From Pseudomonas sp. GM80 (GTDB lineage Bacteria > Pseudomonadota > Gammaproteobacteria > Pseudomonadales > Pseudomonadaceae), in assembly GCF_000282515.1 (NCBI RefSeq), contig NZ_AKJD01000060.1, positions 1 through 60,746 of the forward strand: 60,746 nucleotides of DNA, given 5' to 3'. Made by a program: the position numbers and the translations under genes. This document shows positions 52,291-60,746 of the stretch, piece by piece; within the stretch, counting starts at the first letter, position 1, and every line of letters begins with the position of its first letter. The notes under the pieces are model-generated. The model searched no databases and was not told where the DNA came from. It worked only from the letters and a program-made list of their open reading frames with translations.

Positions 52291-53658
52291 TCAGCGTTCG
52301 TGTAACGCCTCAGCCCGCGCGCGGATGATCGGTTTGAGCAGGTAGCTCAACACCGACTTCTTACCGGTGATGATGTCCACCGACGCGACCATCCCCGGGA
52401 TGATCAGCAATGGCTTCTCGTCCGTGCCGAGGTGGCTGCGTTCAGTGCGCACCTTGATGATGTAGTAAGTGGTTTTCTTGTCTTCATCGGTGATGGTATC
52501 GGCACCGATCTGCTCCAACTGCGCCTTCAGCCCGCCGTAAATGGTGTAGTCGTACGCGGTGAACTTGACGATCGCTTCCTGCCCCGGATGCAGGAAGGCG
52601 ATGTCCTGCGGACGGATCTTCGCTTCGACGAGCAAGGTGTCATCCAGCGGGACGATTTCGACCATGTCGCTGCCCGGCTGGATCACGCCGCCGATGGTGT
52701 TGACCAGCAACTTGTTGACGATGCCGCGCACCGGTGAGGTAACCAGCGTGCGGCTGACGCGGTCTTCCAGCGCCTTGCCGGTCGCGCTGGCCTTGTTCAG
52801 GTCGGTGCGCGCTTCGTTGAGTTGGGTCAGCGCTTCGCTGCGGAATTTGCCGCGCGTTTCGTCGATCTTGCGCTGCACTTCCTTGATCGCCGATTCGGCA
52901 CGCGGTATCGCCAGCGTCGTTGCATCGAGCTGACCACGGGTTTCCACCTCGGCACGCTTGAGACGCAAGACTTCCACCGGGGACACCGCACCCTGCGCCA
53001 CCAGCGGCTCGGACATGTTGATTTCCTGACGCTGCAAGCCGAGTTGCTGACGATACTGCGCTTGCTTGGAAGCGAATTCGCGCAGTTCTTGCTGACGCTG
53101 AATCAACTGCTCCTGCAAGCCACCGATCTCGTCGTGCAACTGCTGACGGCGGCTGATGTACAACGATTCTTCGCTCTTGGCCTGACCCGGCACGGCTTTC
53201 AGCACGTCTTCGGGGAAATTCAGCGGACGATCATCGACTTCGGCGCTCAGACGCTCAACGCGCAGCAGCATCGACAGACGATCGGCCTCGGTTTCGCCGA
53301 CGTTAGAAGCAAATCGCGTGTCGTCGAGACGAATCAGCGGTGCGCCGGCTTCGACGATCTGGCCTTCCTTGACGAACAGTTCAGAGACGATCCCGCCCTC
53401 AAGGTTCTGGATTTTCTGAATCTTCGACGATGGAATCGCCTTGCCGTCGCCCTTGGTCACTTCGTCGATCACGGCGAAGTTGGCCCAGAGCATGAGGAAG
53501 ACGAAGAAGCCGATGATCGCCCAGATGGTCAGGCGCACGACGCGCGGGGCGTCCTCGATCAGCGCCTTGTTGACCTCCGGCAGTGGCTGGCCCTGCAGCG
53601 AAGCAGTGCCCTTGAAGTAGCGACGGATCGAATCCTTGAAACCCGACTTAAGCAACAC
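52291..53658 (-). CDS. lapC: LapC-like type I secretion adaptor (HlyD family)
   Basis: This 455-residue protein has an N-terminal membrane helix (WAIIGFFVFLMLWANFAV), a first lipoyl half (IQNLEGGIVSELFVKEGQIV), a long coiled coil (QQELREFASKQAQYRQQLGL; RAESAIKEVQRKIDETRGK), RTLVTSPVRGIVNKLLVNTI and a beta-barrel C-terminus. It joins LapB to LapE for adhesin export. Its start overlaps lapB by 11 bp and a REPIN follows the stop. Confidence 0.9.
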   Translation of the reverse strand: MLLKSGFKDSIRRYFKGTASLQGQPLPEVNKALIEDAPRVVRLTIWAIIGFFVFLMLWANFAVIDEVTKGDGKAIPSSKIQKIQNLEGGIVSELFVKEGQIVEAGAPLIRLDDTRFASNVGETEADRLSMLLRVERLSAEVDDRPLNFPEDVLKAVPGQAKSEESLYISRRQQLHDEIGGLQEQLIQRQQELREFASKQAQYRQQLGLQRQEINMSEPLVAQGAVSPVEVLRLKRAEVETRGQLDATTLAIPRAESAIKEVQRKIDETRGKFRSEALTQLNEARTDLNKASATGKALEDRVSRTLVTSPVRGIVNKLLVNTIGGVIQPGSDMVEIVPLDDTLLVEAKIRPQDIAFLHPGQEAIVKFTAYDYTIYGGLKAQLEQIGADTITDEDKKTTYYIIKVRTERSHLGTDEKPLLIIPGMVASVDIITGKKSVLSYLLKPIIRARAEALHER

Positions 53659-55813
53659 TGATCTGCCCCTTCTTCAACGCTTCCATCACGGCGGCTTTCG
53701 GGCCATCGGCGAGAATCTGTCCACGATCGATCACCAGCAGACGATCGACCAGCGACAACAGTGAAGCCCGGTGCGTGACCAGCACCACGGTCTTGTTTTC
53801 GATCACGGCGGCGAGGCGTTGCTTGAGGCGTTCTTCACCGGTGTTGTCCATCGCGCTGGTGGGTTCATCCATCAACAGGATCGGCGGATTGAGCAATAGC
53901 GCTCGGGCCAGCGCGACGTTTTGTCGTTGGCCACCGGACAGATTCTGCCCGCGCTCACCGACTTGCAGCTCATAGCCTTGCGGGTGCAGACGGGCGAATT
54001 CGTGGACGCCAGCCAGTTCGGCGGCTTGCAACACTAACTCGTCTTCTACATAGCGTGCGCCGGACACCAGGTTGTCACGCAAGGTGCCCGCCAGCAGTTG
54101 GATGTCTTGCGGCACGTAGCCAATGTTGTAGCGCAGTTCGCTGACGTCGATCTGGCGGATGTCCACACCGTCGACCAGCAAGGCGCCATCGTCCGGCTGA
54201 TACAGGCCCACTAGCAGTTTGGCCAGCGAGCTTTTGCCCGAGCCGCTGCGGCCGATGATGCCGATTTTTTCGCCGGGACGGATCACCAGGTTGATGTTCT
54301 TCAGCGCCGGGTTCTGTTGTTCCGGGTAGGTGAAGTTGAGCTGGCGGCATTCGATGGCACCCTGCAACACCTTGCGGCTCAGCGGACGCTCTTCGAAATT
54401 GCGCTCTTGCGGCAGCTCCATCATTTGATCGACCGAAGTCATGGTCACCCGCGCCTGTTGATAGCGCGTGAGCAGACCGGACAGCGAGGCCAACGGGCTC
54501 AGCGCGCGACCGCTGAGCATGTAGCAGGCAATCAGACCGCCCATGCTCAAGTGACCATCAATGATCTGGTACACGCCGAAGACGATCATGATCACCCCGG
54601 CCAGTTGCTGAATCAGCAAGGTGATGTTCATCGCCAGGCCGGAGAGCATTTTCACCCGCAGTTCGAGGCGGCTGAGGGTGCCGATGGTCTGCTCCCACTG
54701 GTACTGACGCTCGCTCTCGGCGTTGTTGACCTTGACCGCATCGAGGCCGGCGAGGGTTTCGATCAGGCTCGATTGACGCTCGGCGCCGAGGGCCATGGTG
54801 CGTTCCATGGTTGCCACCAGCGGTTTCTGCAACGCGTAGCCGATGGCCAGGGCAATCGGGAACGCCAACACCGGAATCCACACCAGATGTCCGCCGAGAA
54901 TGGCGATGACAATAAAGATGAGGATAGTGAACGGCAGATCGATCAGGCTGGTCAGGGTCAGCGAGGCGAGGAAGTCACGCAGGCTCTGAAACTCATGAAT
55001 GTTCTGCGCAAAGCTGCCGACCCGCGCCGGGCGGTATTTCATCGCCATGCCGACGATGCGTTCGAACAATGTGGCGGAGATGATCAGGTCGGTTTTCTTC
55101 CCGGCCAGGTCCAGGCAGAGGCTGCGCAGGCTCTTGAGGATCAGGTCGAAAATGTAAGCGCCAGTGATCCCGAGGGCCAGCACCCACAACGTCGCTTCGG
55201 CCTGGTTCGGCACCACACGGTCGTAGACGTTCATCACGAACAGCGGCGCGGCCATCGCAATGATGTTGATCAGGAAACTCGCGGCAATCGCATCGGCGTA
55301 CAGCCAGCGCGAACGCTTGAGGGTGTCGCGGAACCACGAGCGCGCGCGCGGAATCAGCGTGCCGTGGTTGACGTCGAATTTGTGTTGCGGCTGGGCGAAG
55401 AAGACTTTGCCGGTGTAGTCGTCGACGAGCAGTTCGCGGCTGACGATGGACTCGCCGCCGTCGGTTTCACTGAGCAACACCCACGCTTCATTGTCACCCT
55501 GCCAGCCGAGCAGGACGGCGCTGCGGCCATCCTTGAGCAGCAGCAACGCGGGCATGGCGATCGCCGGAATTTCTTCCAGTTTGCGCTGCAGCACTCGACC
55601 TTGCAGGCCGGCGCGAGCCGCCGCGCGGGGCAGCAACTCGACACTCAAGCGTTGTTTGGGCAGCGGCAGGCCGGTGGTCAGCATCGCCGCGCTGGCAGGC
55701 TTCTGGTGCAGCATGCAAAGGGCAAGCAGACCGTCCAGTAACGGATCGTCGTGCAACGCGCGTGGATCATGACTGAGATGAACTCGACTGACTTCTGATT
55801 CCACGCTCGACAC
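53648..55813 (-). CDS. lapB: LapB-like type I secretion ABC transporter
   Basis: This 721-residue protein has an N-terminal C39-like domain without the catalytic cysteine (HDPLLDGLLALCMLHQKPAS-like start, thus a non-cleaving substrate-docking domain), six membrane helices (about 160-420), then the ATPase: GRSGSGKSSLAKLLVGLYQP, GQNLSGGQRQNVALARALLL, ILLMDEPTSAMD. It energises export of the LapA-type adhesin, which is not cleaved at export. It lies 24 bp after lapE. Confidence 0.93.
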   Translation of the reverse strand: MSSVESEVSRVHLSHDPRALHDDPLLDGLLALCMLHQKPASAAMLTTGLPLPKQRLSVELLPRAAARAGLQGRVLQRKLEEIPAIAMPALLLLKDGRSAVLLGWQGDNEAWVLLSETDGGESIVSRELLVDDYTGKVFFAQPQHKFDVNHGTLIPRARSWFRDTLKRSRWLYADAIAASFLINIIAMAAPLFVMNVYDRVVPNQAEATLWVLALGITGAYIFDLILKSLRSLCLDLAGKKTDLIISATLFERIVGMAMKYRPARVGSFAQNIHEFQSLRDFLASLTLTSLIDLPFTILIFIVIAILGGHLVWIPVLAFPIALAIGYALQKPLVATMERTMALGAERQSSLIETLAGLDAVKVNNAESERQYQWEQTIGTLSRLELRVKMLSGLAMNITLLIQQLAGVIMIVFGVYQIIDGHLSMGGLIACYMLSGRALSPLASLSGLLTRYQQARVTMTSVDQMMELPQERNFEERPLSRKVLQGAIECRQLNFTYPEQQNPALKNINLVIRPGEKIGIIGRSGSGKSSLAKLLVGLYQPDDGALLVDGVDIRQIDVSELRYNIGYVPQDIQLLAGTLRDNLVSGARYVEDELVLQAAELAGVHEFARLHPQGYELQVGERGQNLSGGQRQNVALARALLLNPPILLMDEPTSAMDNTGEERLKQRLAAVIENKTVVLVTHRASLLSLVDRLLVIDRGQILADGPKAAVMEALKKGQISVA

Positions 55814-55837
55814 TCTTAACAGTTGAAAAGGGACAAC

Positions 55838-57190
55838 TCAATTCATCCCAGGCAGCTGGACCTTGGGCTTCACGTCGTTCTGCACAACGGATGCCAACGG
55901 TGCGACCACTCCCTGGCTTCTGAGCAATTCGCCCATGGTCGCCTTGATTCGGTACTGAGTAAATAACTGAATGTTTTTGATGTCAGCCAGACGCCGCGAC
56001 GCGGTGAACAACTCGTTTTCGCTGTCGAGCAAATCGAGCAGGGTGCGTTCGCCGAGGCTGAACTGACGCTGGTAAGCGGTGCGCACGGCGGTGCTGTGAT
56101 CAACGTATTGCTGCGCGATCGGCACCTGCGCGTTCGCATTGTTCAAGGCGTTCCAGGCCAGGCCCAGCTCTTCGTTCAACTGGCGCAGGGCGTTGTTGCG
56201 GATGTCCAGCGCCTGGTTCGACAGGTACGACTTGGACTCCAGATCGGCCTTGTTGCTGCCGCCCGAATAGAGGTTGAAGCGCATGCGCAACATGGCTTGC
56301 CACTCGTTGTTGTGACCGTTCTGGCCATCGAGGTCGTTATCGGCGGTGCGGCCCAGTTCGGCGTCGAAACGTGGGTAGAAGGTCGACTTGGCGGTTTCGT
56401 ACTGCTTCTCGGCAGCGGCGATGTCGGACTCGGCCGAACGCAGGATCGGGCTGTTTTCCAGCATCTGCGTGCGAGCTTCATTGAGGTTGGCCGGCATCAT
56501 CGCCATGAACGGCGCCGGACGCTCCAGTTGATCGGGCATCTGGCCGACGGCGCTGAGGAAGTTGGTTTCCGAGTCGGCCAGATTGGTCTGCTCGGTGATC
56601 AGGTTGTTGCGGGCCTGAGCCATCCGCGCTTCAGCCTGATCGAGGTCGGCGCCGCTGCCGACGCCGCGCTGGGTGCGCAACTGGATCTGGTCGTAGATGC
56701 GCTGGTGGCTCTTGAGGTTTTCTTCGGCCAGACGCACGAATTCGCGACGGGTCAGCACGTCCAGATACACCTGAGCAACGGTCAGCGCGGTGCGCTCGGA
56801 AGTGCCGAGCAAGGAATAAGCGCGGGAGTTGACGGTGGCTTGTTGACGCCCTACTTCGCTGGACGTGGCAAAACCGTCAAAAACCATTTGCGAGAGACGT
56901 AAACTTGACTCGCTGCGGTTCAGGGTTTCCCAGTGGTTGCTGTTACCGGCGGCACGGGTGGTGACGCTGTCGGTGCCTTCACGGCCATAACCGCCGAGCA
57001 GATCGACCTTGGGCAGGTATCCCCCTTTCGCTGCCTTTAATTGATAATCCGCGGCCAAACGACTGTTGACCCCTGCCTGGATTTCCGGATGGACATCCAA
57101 TGCCTGTTGCATGGCTTCTGGTAAGGATTGTGCTTGTACAAAAGAGGCGGCGAGAGCGAAAGGTACAGCCAGAAACAGGGGCGAACGCAT
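55838..57190 (-). CDS. lapE: LapE-like TolC-family outer membrane channel
   Basis: This 450-residue protein has a signal peptide FALAASFVQAQS and a TolC-like body: ALDVHPEIQAGVNSRLAADY, QRGVGSGADLDQAEARMAQA, QFSLGERTLLDLLDSENEL. The last motif is typical of T1SS outer membrane components (AggA/LapE). First gene of lapEBC, divergent from lapA. Confidence 0.93.
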   Translation of the reverse strand: MRSPLFLAVPFALAASFVQAQSLPEAMQQALDVHPEIQAGVNSRLAADYQLKAAKGGYLPKVDLLGGYGREGTDSVTTRAAGNSNHWETLNRSESSLRLSQMVFDGFATSSEVGRQQATVNSRAYSLLGTSERTALTVAQVYLDVLTRREFVRLAEENLKSHQRIYDQIQLRTQRGVGSGADLDQAEARMAQARNNLITEQTNLADSETNFLSAVGQMPDQLERPAPFMAMMPANLNEARTQMLENSPILRSAESDIAAAEKQYETAKSTFYPRFDAELGRTADNDLDGQNGHNNEWQAMLRMRFNLYSGGSNKADLESKSYLSNQALDIRNNALRQLNEELGLAWNALNNANAQVPIAQQYVDHSTAVRTAYQRQFSLGERTLLDLLDSENELFTASRRLADIKNIQLFTQYRIKATMGELLRSQGVVAPLASVVQNDVKPKVQLPGMN

Positions 57191-57380
57191 GATAGGAATT
57201 TCCCAGAACTACTTGTCTTGAATCACAGCAAAACGTGGCGCTGCGTCGGATGATGGCAACCAGATTGACCGTATGTCGGAAAGTTCAAAACAGGAACTGG
57301 ATCACACGCTGAAGGACAGGTCGCCGCGGAAATATCAATGTGACATTAGTGGGGCGATTGTTTAGGATGGCACCCATAAG

Positions 57381-57394
57381 GTCAATAGTTTGGC
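57381..57394 (+). promoter_or_regulatory. FleQ-box-like site 1
   Basis: GTCAATAGTTTGGC resembles the FleQ consensus GTCaNTAAAtTGAC reported for c-di-GMP-responsive promoters in Pseudomonas. lapA is a known FleQ target in P. putida. Position and similarity are seen; binding is inferred. Confidence 0.4.
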
Positions 57395-57419
57395 ATAAAG
57401 TTAATAGCGAAAGAATATA

Positions 57420-57433
57420 GCCAAATTATTGAC
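57420..57433 (-). promoter_or_regulatory. FleQ-box-like site 2
   Basis: The minus strand reads GTCAATAATTTGGC, nearly the same as site 1 and a slightly closer match to the FleQ consensus; it lies 25 bp to the right in opposite orientation. The pair could allow looping or cooperative binding. Confidence 0.4.
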
Positions 57434-57547
57434 GAGTAGACGCGTCAAACTTGTTTCGCAAATTTTTAAAGTACGTCCAGACTGAATCGGCGCCCATGCC
57501 ATCAGGTCCATGGAAGTCAACTGAACGTGACACCCGGAGAGTCTTCA

Positions 57548-60500
57548 ATGAGCAGTGTTGTTGCCATCGTCAAAAGCATTGTTGGTCAGGTATTCGTGGT
57601 GTCCCCAGAGGGCGTACGTCGCGTACTCGTTGAAGGCGATCGCCTGTTTGTCGGCGACCAGATCGACACCGGCCTCTCCGGCGCCGTGTCGCTTGAATTG
57701 GCGGATGGCCGCACCCTCGACCTGGGCCGCGAAACCCAGTGGAGCGCCAGCGCGCCCGACTCCAGCACCGACTTGGCTGAAGCCACCGCGCAGGCTGCGC
57801 CGTCGGTAGCAGAACTGCAGCAAGCCATCGCCGCCGGTGTCGACCCGACCACCGCCCTTGAAGCCACCGCTGCCGGCCCGAGCGCGGCAGGCACTGGCGG
57901 TGCCGCCGGGGGTGGCCACAGCTTCGTGATGCTCGACGCCACCGCTGGCCGCGTCGACCCGACCATTGGCTTCCCGACCGCAGGCATTAACTCTGCAGGT
58001 CAGGCCGCGCAAAACATCACCGGCGGGCAGACCACCGATACCACCACCAACGCCCTGCGTGAGTCGACCCTGAGCCTCAGCGCCACGCCGACCATCACCG
58101 AAGCCGGCGGCGTGCTGGTGTATACCGCGACCCTGACCCAGGCACCGCTGACCGACCTGACCATCACCCTGTCCAACGGCGCGGTGATCGTAATTCCGGC
58201 CGGCTCCACCACCGGCACCGTCAATGTGCCGCTGGCGCCGAACGACACGGTTTACAACGACCCGACCCAAATCGACGTGACCGTCACCGGCACCACGGGC
58301 GGCAACGGCATCACCGTGACGCCGCCGACCACTCCGGCGACGACGCAGGTCACCGACACCATCGACACCACCACCGTCACCCTGACGGCGGGCCCGAGTG
58401 TCACCGAAGGCGGGCAGATCACTTACACCGCGACCCTGACCAATCCGGCCCAGACTCCGGTGACCGTCACCCTGTCGAACGGCTCGACCATCACCATCGG
58501 CGCAGGCCAGACCACCGGCACTGTCAACGTGCCGACGCCGGCCAACGACGTCTATAACAACGGCAGTACCGTCACCACCACCATCACCGGTGCCACTGGC
58601 GGCAACTTCGAGAACCTGGTGCCGAACCCGACGCCAGCGGTGACCACCATCACCGACTCGATCGACACCACCAACCTGACCCTGACCGCCACCGGCACAG
58701 TGGTCGAGGGTGGCCAGATCACTTACACCGCAACGCTGACCAACCCGGCACAGACACCGGTGACCGTCACCCTGTCGAACGGTTCGATCATCACCATCGG
58801 CGCGGGTCAGACCAGCGGCAGCGTCAACGTGCCGACCGCAGCGAACGACGTCTACAACAATAGCGGCACCGTCAGCACCACGATTACCGGTGCAACCGGC
58901 GGCAACTTCGAGAACCTGGTACCGAACACGACGCCAGCGACCACCAACGTTACCGATTCGATCGACACCACCAGCGTGAGCCTGACCGCTACCGGTACTG
59001 TCGTCGAAGGTGGCCAGATCACTTACACCGCGACCCTGACCAACCCGGCGCAAACGCCGGTGACGATCACCCTGTCGAACGGTTCGACCATTACCATTGA
59101 GGCCGGCAAAACCACCGGCAGCGTCAACGTGCCGACTGCGGCCAATGACGTCTACAACAATGGCAGCACCGTCAGCACCACGATTACCGGTACCAGCGGC
59201 GGCAACTTCGAAAACCTGGTGCCGAACACCACGCCAGCGACCACGACCATTACCGACTCGATCGACGATACCAACCTGTCGCTGACAGCGACCGGAACTG
59301 TGGCCGAAGGTGGTTCGATCGTTTACACGGCAACCCTGACCAATCCTGCCGGCACACCGGTAACCTTGACTCTGAGCAACGGCTCGGTGATCACCATCGA
59401 TGCGGGCAAGACCACCGGCACTGTGACCGTCCCTGCACCGGCCGATGACGTTTATAAAGACGCCGGCAAAGTCGAAGTGACCATTAAGGATGCAACGGGC
59501 GGCAACTTCGAGAATCTGGTGCCGAGCACCGTTCCAGCCGTGACCGAAGTCACCGATACCATCGACACCTCGACCGTTAAATTGACTGCCGATACCTCCG
59601 TCGCTGAAGGCGGCACGGTCACCTACACCGCCACCGTTGGCGCGCCAGTCACCGGTTCGCCGGTCACCGTGACTCTGGCCAACGGCCAGAGCATCACCAT
59701 CGAAGTCGGCAAAACCACAGGCACCGTGACCACCACCGCGCCGAATGACGCGTTGACCGGCAATGCGCCGCTGACCAACTCGATCACCGGTGTTACGGGT
59801 GGTAATTACGAAGATCTGGTGGCCGACAAGACGCCGGTTTCAACCACTGTTACCGATGTTGCTGACACCACCAACCTGTCGCTGAGCGCCACCGGTTCTG
59901 TGGCTGAAGGCGGCCAGATCACTTACACCGCGACCCTGACCAACGCAGCAGGTTCGCCTGTCACCGTGACACTCTCGAATGGTTCTGTCATCACCATCGA
60001 AGCGGGTAAAACCACCGGCACCGTGACCGTCGCAGCGCCAGCCGATGACGTCTATAAAGACGCCGGCAAAGTTGAAGTCACCATCAAGGATGCAACTGGC
60101 GGCAATTTCGAAAACCTGGTGCCGAGCACCGTTCCGGCAGTGACCGACGTCACCGATACCGTCGACACCACCACCGTCAAACTGACCGCCACCGAGTCGG
60201 CTGCTGAAGGTGGCACCGTCACCTACACCGCCACTGTCGGCGCTCCGGTCACCGGTTCGCCAGTCGTGGTCACCCTGGCCAACGGCCAGAACATCACCAT
60301 CGAAGTCGGCAAAACCACCGGCACCGTGACCACCACCGCACCGAACGATGCGCTGAATGGTCATGCACCGCTGACCAACTCGATCACCAACGTCAGCGGT
60401 GGCAACTACGAAGACCTCGTTGCAGACAAAACTCCGGTTTCGACCACGGTCACCGACACCGTCGACACCACCAACCTGACCCTCAGCGCCACCGGCACTG

Positions 60501-60746
60501 TGGCTGAAGGCGGTTCGATCGTTTACACCGCGACCTTGAGCAACCCGGCCGGCACCCCGGTCACCGTGACCCTGAGCAATGGCTCGGTGATCACCATCGA
60601 GGCCGGTAAAACCACAGGCACCGTGACTGTCGCTGCACCTGCCGATGACGTCTACAAAGACGCCGGCAAAGTCGAAGTGACTATCAAGGACGCCACCGGC
60701 GGCAACTTCGAGAACCTGGTGCCAAGCACCACGCCAGCGGTGACCG
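57548..60746 (+). CDS. lapA: LapA-like giant adhesin, N-terminal part (runs off the window)
   Basis: The frame is open from ATG 57548 to the end: 1066 codons, no stop. The N-terminal retention module reads MSSVVAIVKSIVGQVFVVSP, then GVRRVLVEGDRLFVGDQIDT. TAAG at residues 107-110 is the LapG cleavage site; in Pf0-1 LapA the cut is between A108 and A109. A flexible glycine region follows, then 100-residue repeats (EGGQITYTATLTNPAQTPVT-type, GNFENLVP ends). LapA holds cells to surfaces; c-di-GMP via LapD prevents LapG cleavage. The C-terminal vWA/RTX and secretion signal lie outside. Confidence 0.93.
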   Translation, partial: MSSVVAIVKSIVGQVFVVSPEGVRRVLVEGDRLFVGDQIDTGLSGAVSLELADGRTLDLGRETQWSASAPDSSTDLAEATAQAAPSVAELQQAIAAGVDPTTALEATAAGPSAAGTGGAAGGGHSFVMLDATAGRVDPTIGFPTAGINSAGQAAQNITGGQTTDTTTNALRESTLSLSATPTITEAGGVLVYTATLTQAPLTDLTITLSNGAVIVIPAGSTTGTVNVPLAPNDTVYNDPTQIDVTVTGTTGGNGITVTPPTTPATTQVTDTIDTTTVTLTAGPSVTEGGQITYTATLTNPAQTPVTVTLSNGSTITIGAGQTTGTVNVPTPANDVYNNGSTVTTTITGATGGNFENLVPNPTPAVTTITDSIDTTNLTLTATGTVVEGGQITYTATLTNPAQTPVTVTLSNGSIITIGAGQTSGSVNVPTAANDVYNNSGTVSTTITGATGGNFENLVPNTTPATTNVTDSIDTTSVSLTATGTVVEGGQITYTATLTNPAQTPVTITLSNGSTITIEAGKTTGSVNVPTAANDVYNNGSTVSTTITGTSGGNFENLVPNTTPATTTITDSIDDTNLSLTATGTVAEGGSIVYTATLTNPAGTPVTLTLSNGSVITIDAGKTTGTVTVPAPADDVYKDAGKVEVTIKDATGGNFENLVPSTVPAVTEVTDTIDTSTVKLTADTSVAEGGTVTYTATVGAPVTGSPVTVTLANGQSITIEVGKTTGTVTTTAPNDALTGNAPLTNSITGVTGGNYEDLVADKTPVSTTVTDVADTTNLSLSATGSVAEGGQITYTATLTNAAGSPVTVTLSNGSVITIEAGKTTGTVTVAAPADDVYKDAGKVEVTIKDATGGNFENLVPSTVPAVTDVTDTVDTTTVKLTATESAAEGGTVTYTATVGAPVTGSPVVVTLANGQNITIEVGKTTGTVTTTAPNDALNGHAPLTNSITNVSGGNYEDLVADKTPVSTTVTDTVDTTNLTLSATGTVAEGGSIVYTATLSNPAGTPVTVTLSNGSVITIEAGKTTGTVTVAAPADDVYKDAGKVEVTIKDATGGNFENLVPSTTPAVT
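58080..60746 (+). repeat. Tandem 300-bp repeats of the LapA-like adhesin
   Basis: The tyrosine codon of the YTATL strand recurs at 58121, 58424, 58724, 59024, 59324, 59624, 59924, 60224 and 60524: one 303-bp step and then exactly 300 bp. From about 59281 on, two types alternate (GGNFENLVP and GGNYEDLVADKTPV), giving a 600-bp higher-order unit. Confidence 0.93.

Larger units (their letters stand above)
57191..57547. promoter_or_regulatory. 357-bp lapE-lapA divergent promoter region
   Basis: This AT-rich stretch contrasts with the flanking GC-rich genes. Both lapE (leftward) and lapA (rightward) start from it. It holds two GTCAATA-type boxes (57381, 57420) similar to FleQ sites. CGGAGAG around 57535-57541 is the lapA ribosome site. 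No other gene seen. Confidence 0.65.

Noticed and set aside
57545..59053. 502-codon minus-strand frame opposite lapA
   Set aside because: The plus-strand frame has a retention module, LapG site and clear repeats; the minus frame is a Gly/Arg/Val-rich shadow.

Overview
The window looks like chromosome of a fluorescent pseudomonad (Pseudomonas fluorescens group). It is GC-rich and carries many REP/REPIN palindromes of the pseudomonad types. It also carries a lapA-type giant adhesin divergent from lapEBC, with the cleavage dialanine at residues 108-109, as described for P. fluorescens Pf0-1 LapA. No rRNA, tRNA, CRISPR array, transposase or integrase was seen. Product names come from reading translated sequence by eye, and no database search was run.

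Layout. (1) 1-3861: the tail of a glutamate (methylaspartate) mutase E-like gene, an ATP-grasp ligase and a second-copy PanB-type hydroxymethyltransferase, facing a MocR-type regulator; probably a small unassigned metabolic cluster. (2) 4319-6545: a PEBP-family secreted protein and a Rieske/FAD oxidoreductase. (3) 6635-13006: pgaABCD on the minus strand, for poly-N-acetylglucosamine export. (4) 13265-15725: a YdgA-like protein and a two-helix membrane protein. (5) 15819-20890: a five-gene MarR/FUSC/DUF1656/HlyD/OMF efflux operon in which every junction overlaps by 4 bp. (6) 20993-23903: a RelE-type toxin-antitoxin pair, a DUF2789 protein, a YbaK-type deacylase and an NfeD-slipin pair.

(7) 23984-42939 is the most unusual part. 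It encodes a 2141-residue surface/secreted protein (DUF4347-like head, glycine-rich region, thirteen 102-residue Bap-type Ig-like repeats) and a TolC-type outer membrane lipoprotein. It also encodes two sulfotransferases, an APS kinase, an aspartyl/asparaginyl beta-hydroxylase, a GT39/ArnT-like membrane glycosyltransferase, a tail-collar (microcystin-dependent-like) protein with a DUF6916-like partner, and a GNAT acetyltransferase. Three HlyD-type proteins complete it: one fused to an M50 site-2-type metalloprotease, one with a cytoplasmic GAF-like domain, one simple periplasmic. No ABC ATPase is present. I infer one locus that exports and chemically decorates a giant surface protein, partly parallel to the rax sulfated-peptide system of Xanthomonas.

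(8) 43110-48039: a HigBA-like pair whose toxin start is frameshifted, then an EmrAB-OMF pump whose OMF gene has a REPIN read in frame through its N-terminus. (9) 48231-51946: a LysR regulator and a TauD/ABC (ATPase plus permease) set without a binding protein. (10) 52291-60746: lapC, lapB and lapE on the minus strand and the 5' part of lapA on the plus strand, which runs off the end.

PNAG (pga), the LapA system and the giant Ig-repeat protein together make this a stretch rich in surface-attachment functions. Nine REPINs sit in gene tails or intergenic spaces, several directly against stop codons.
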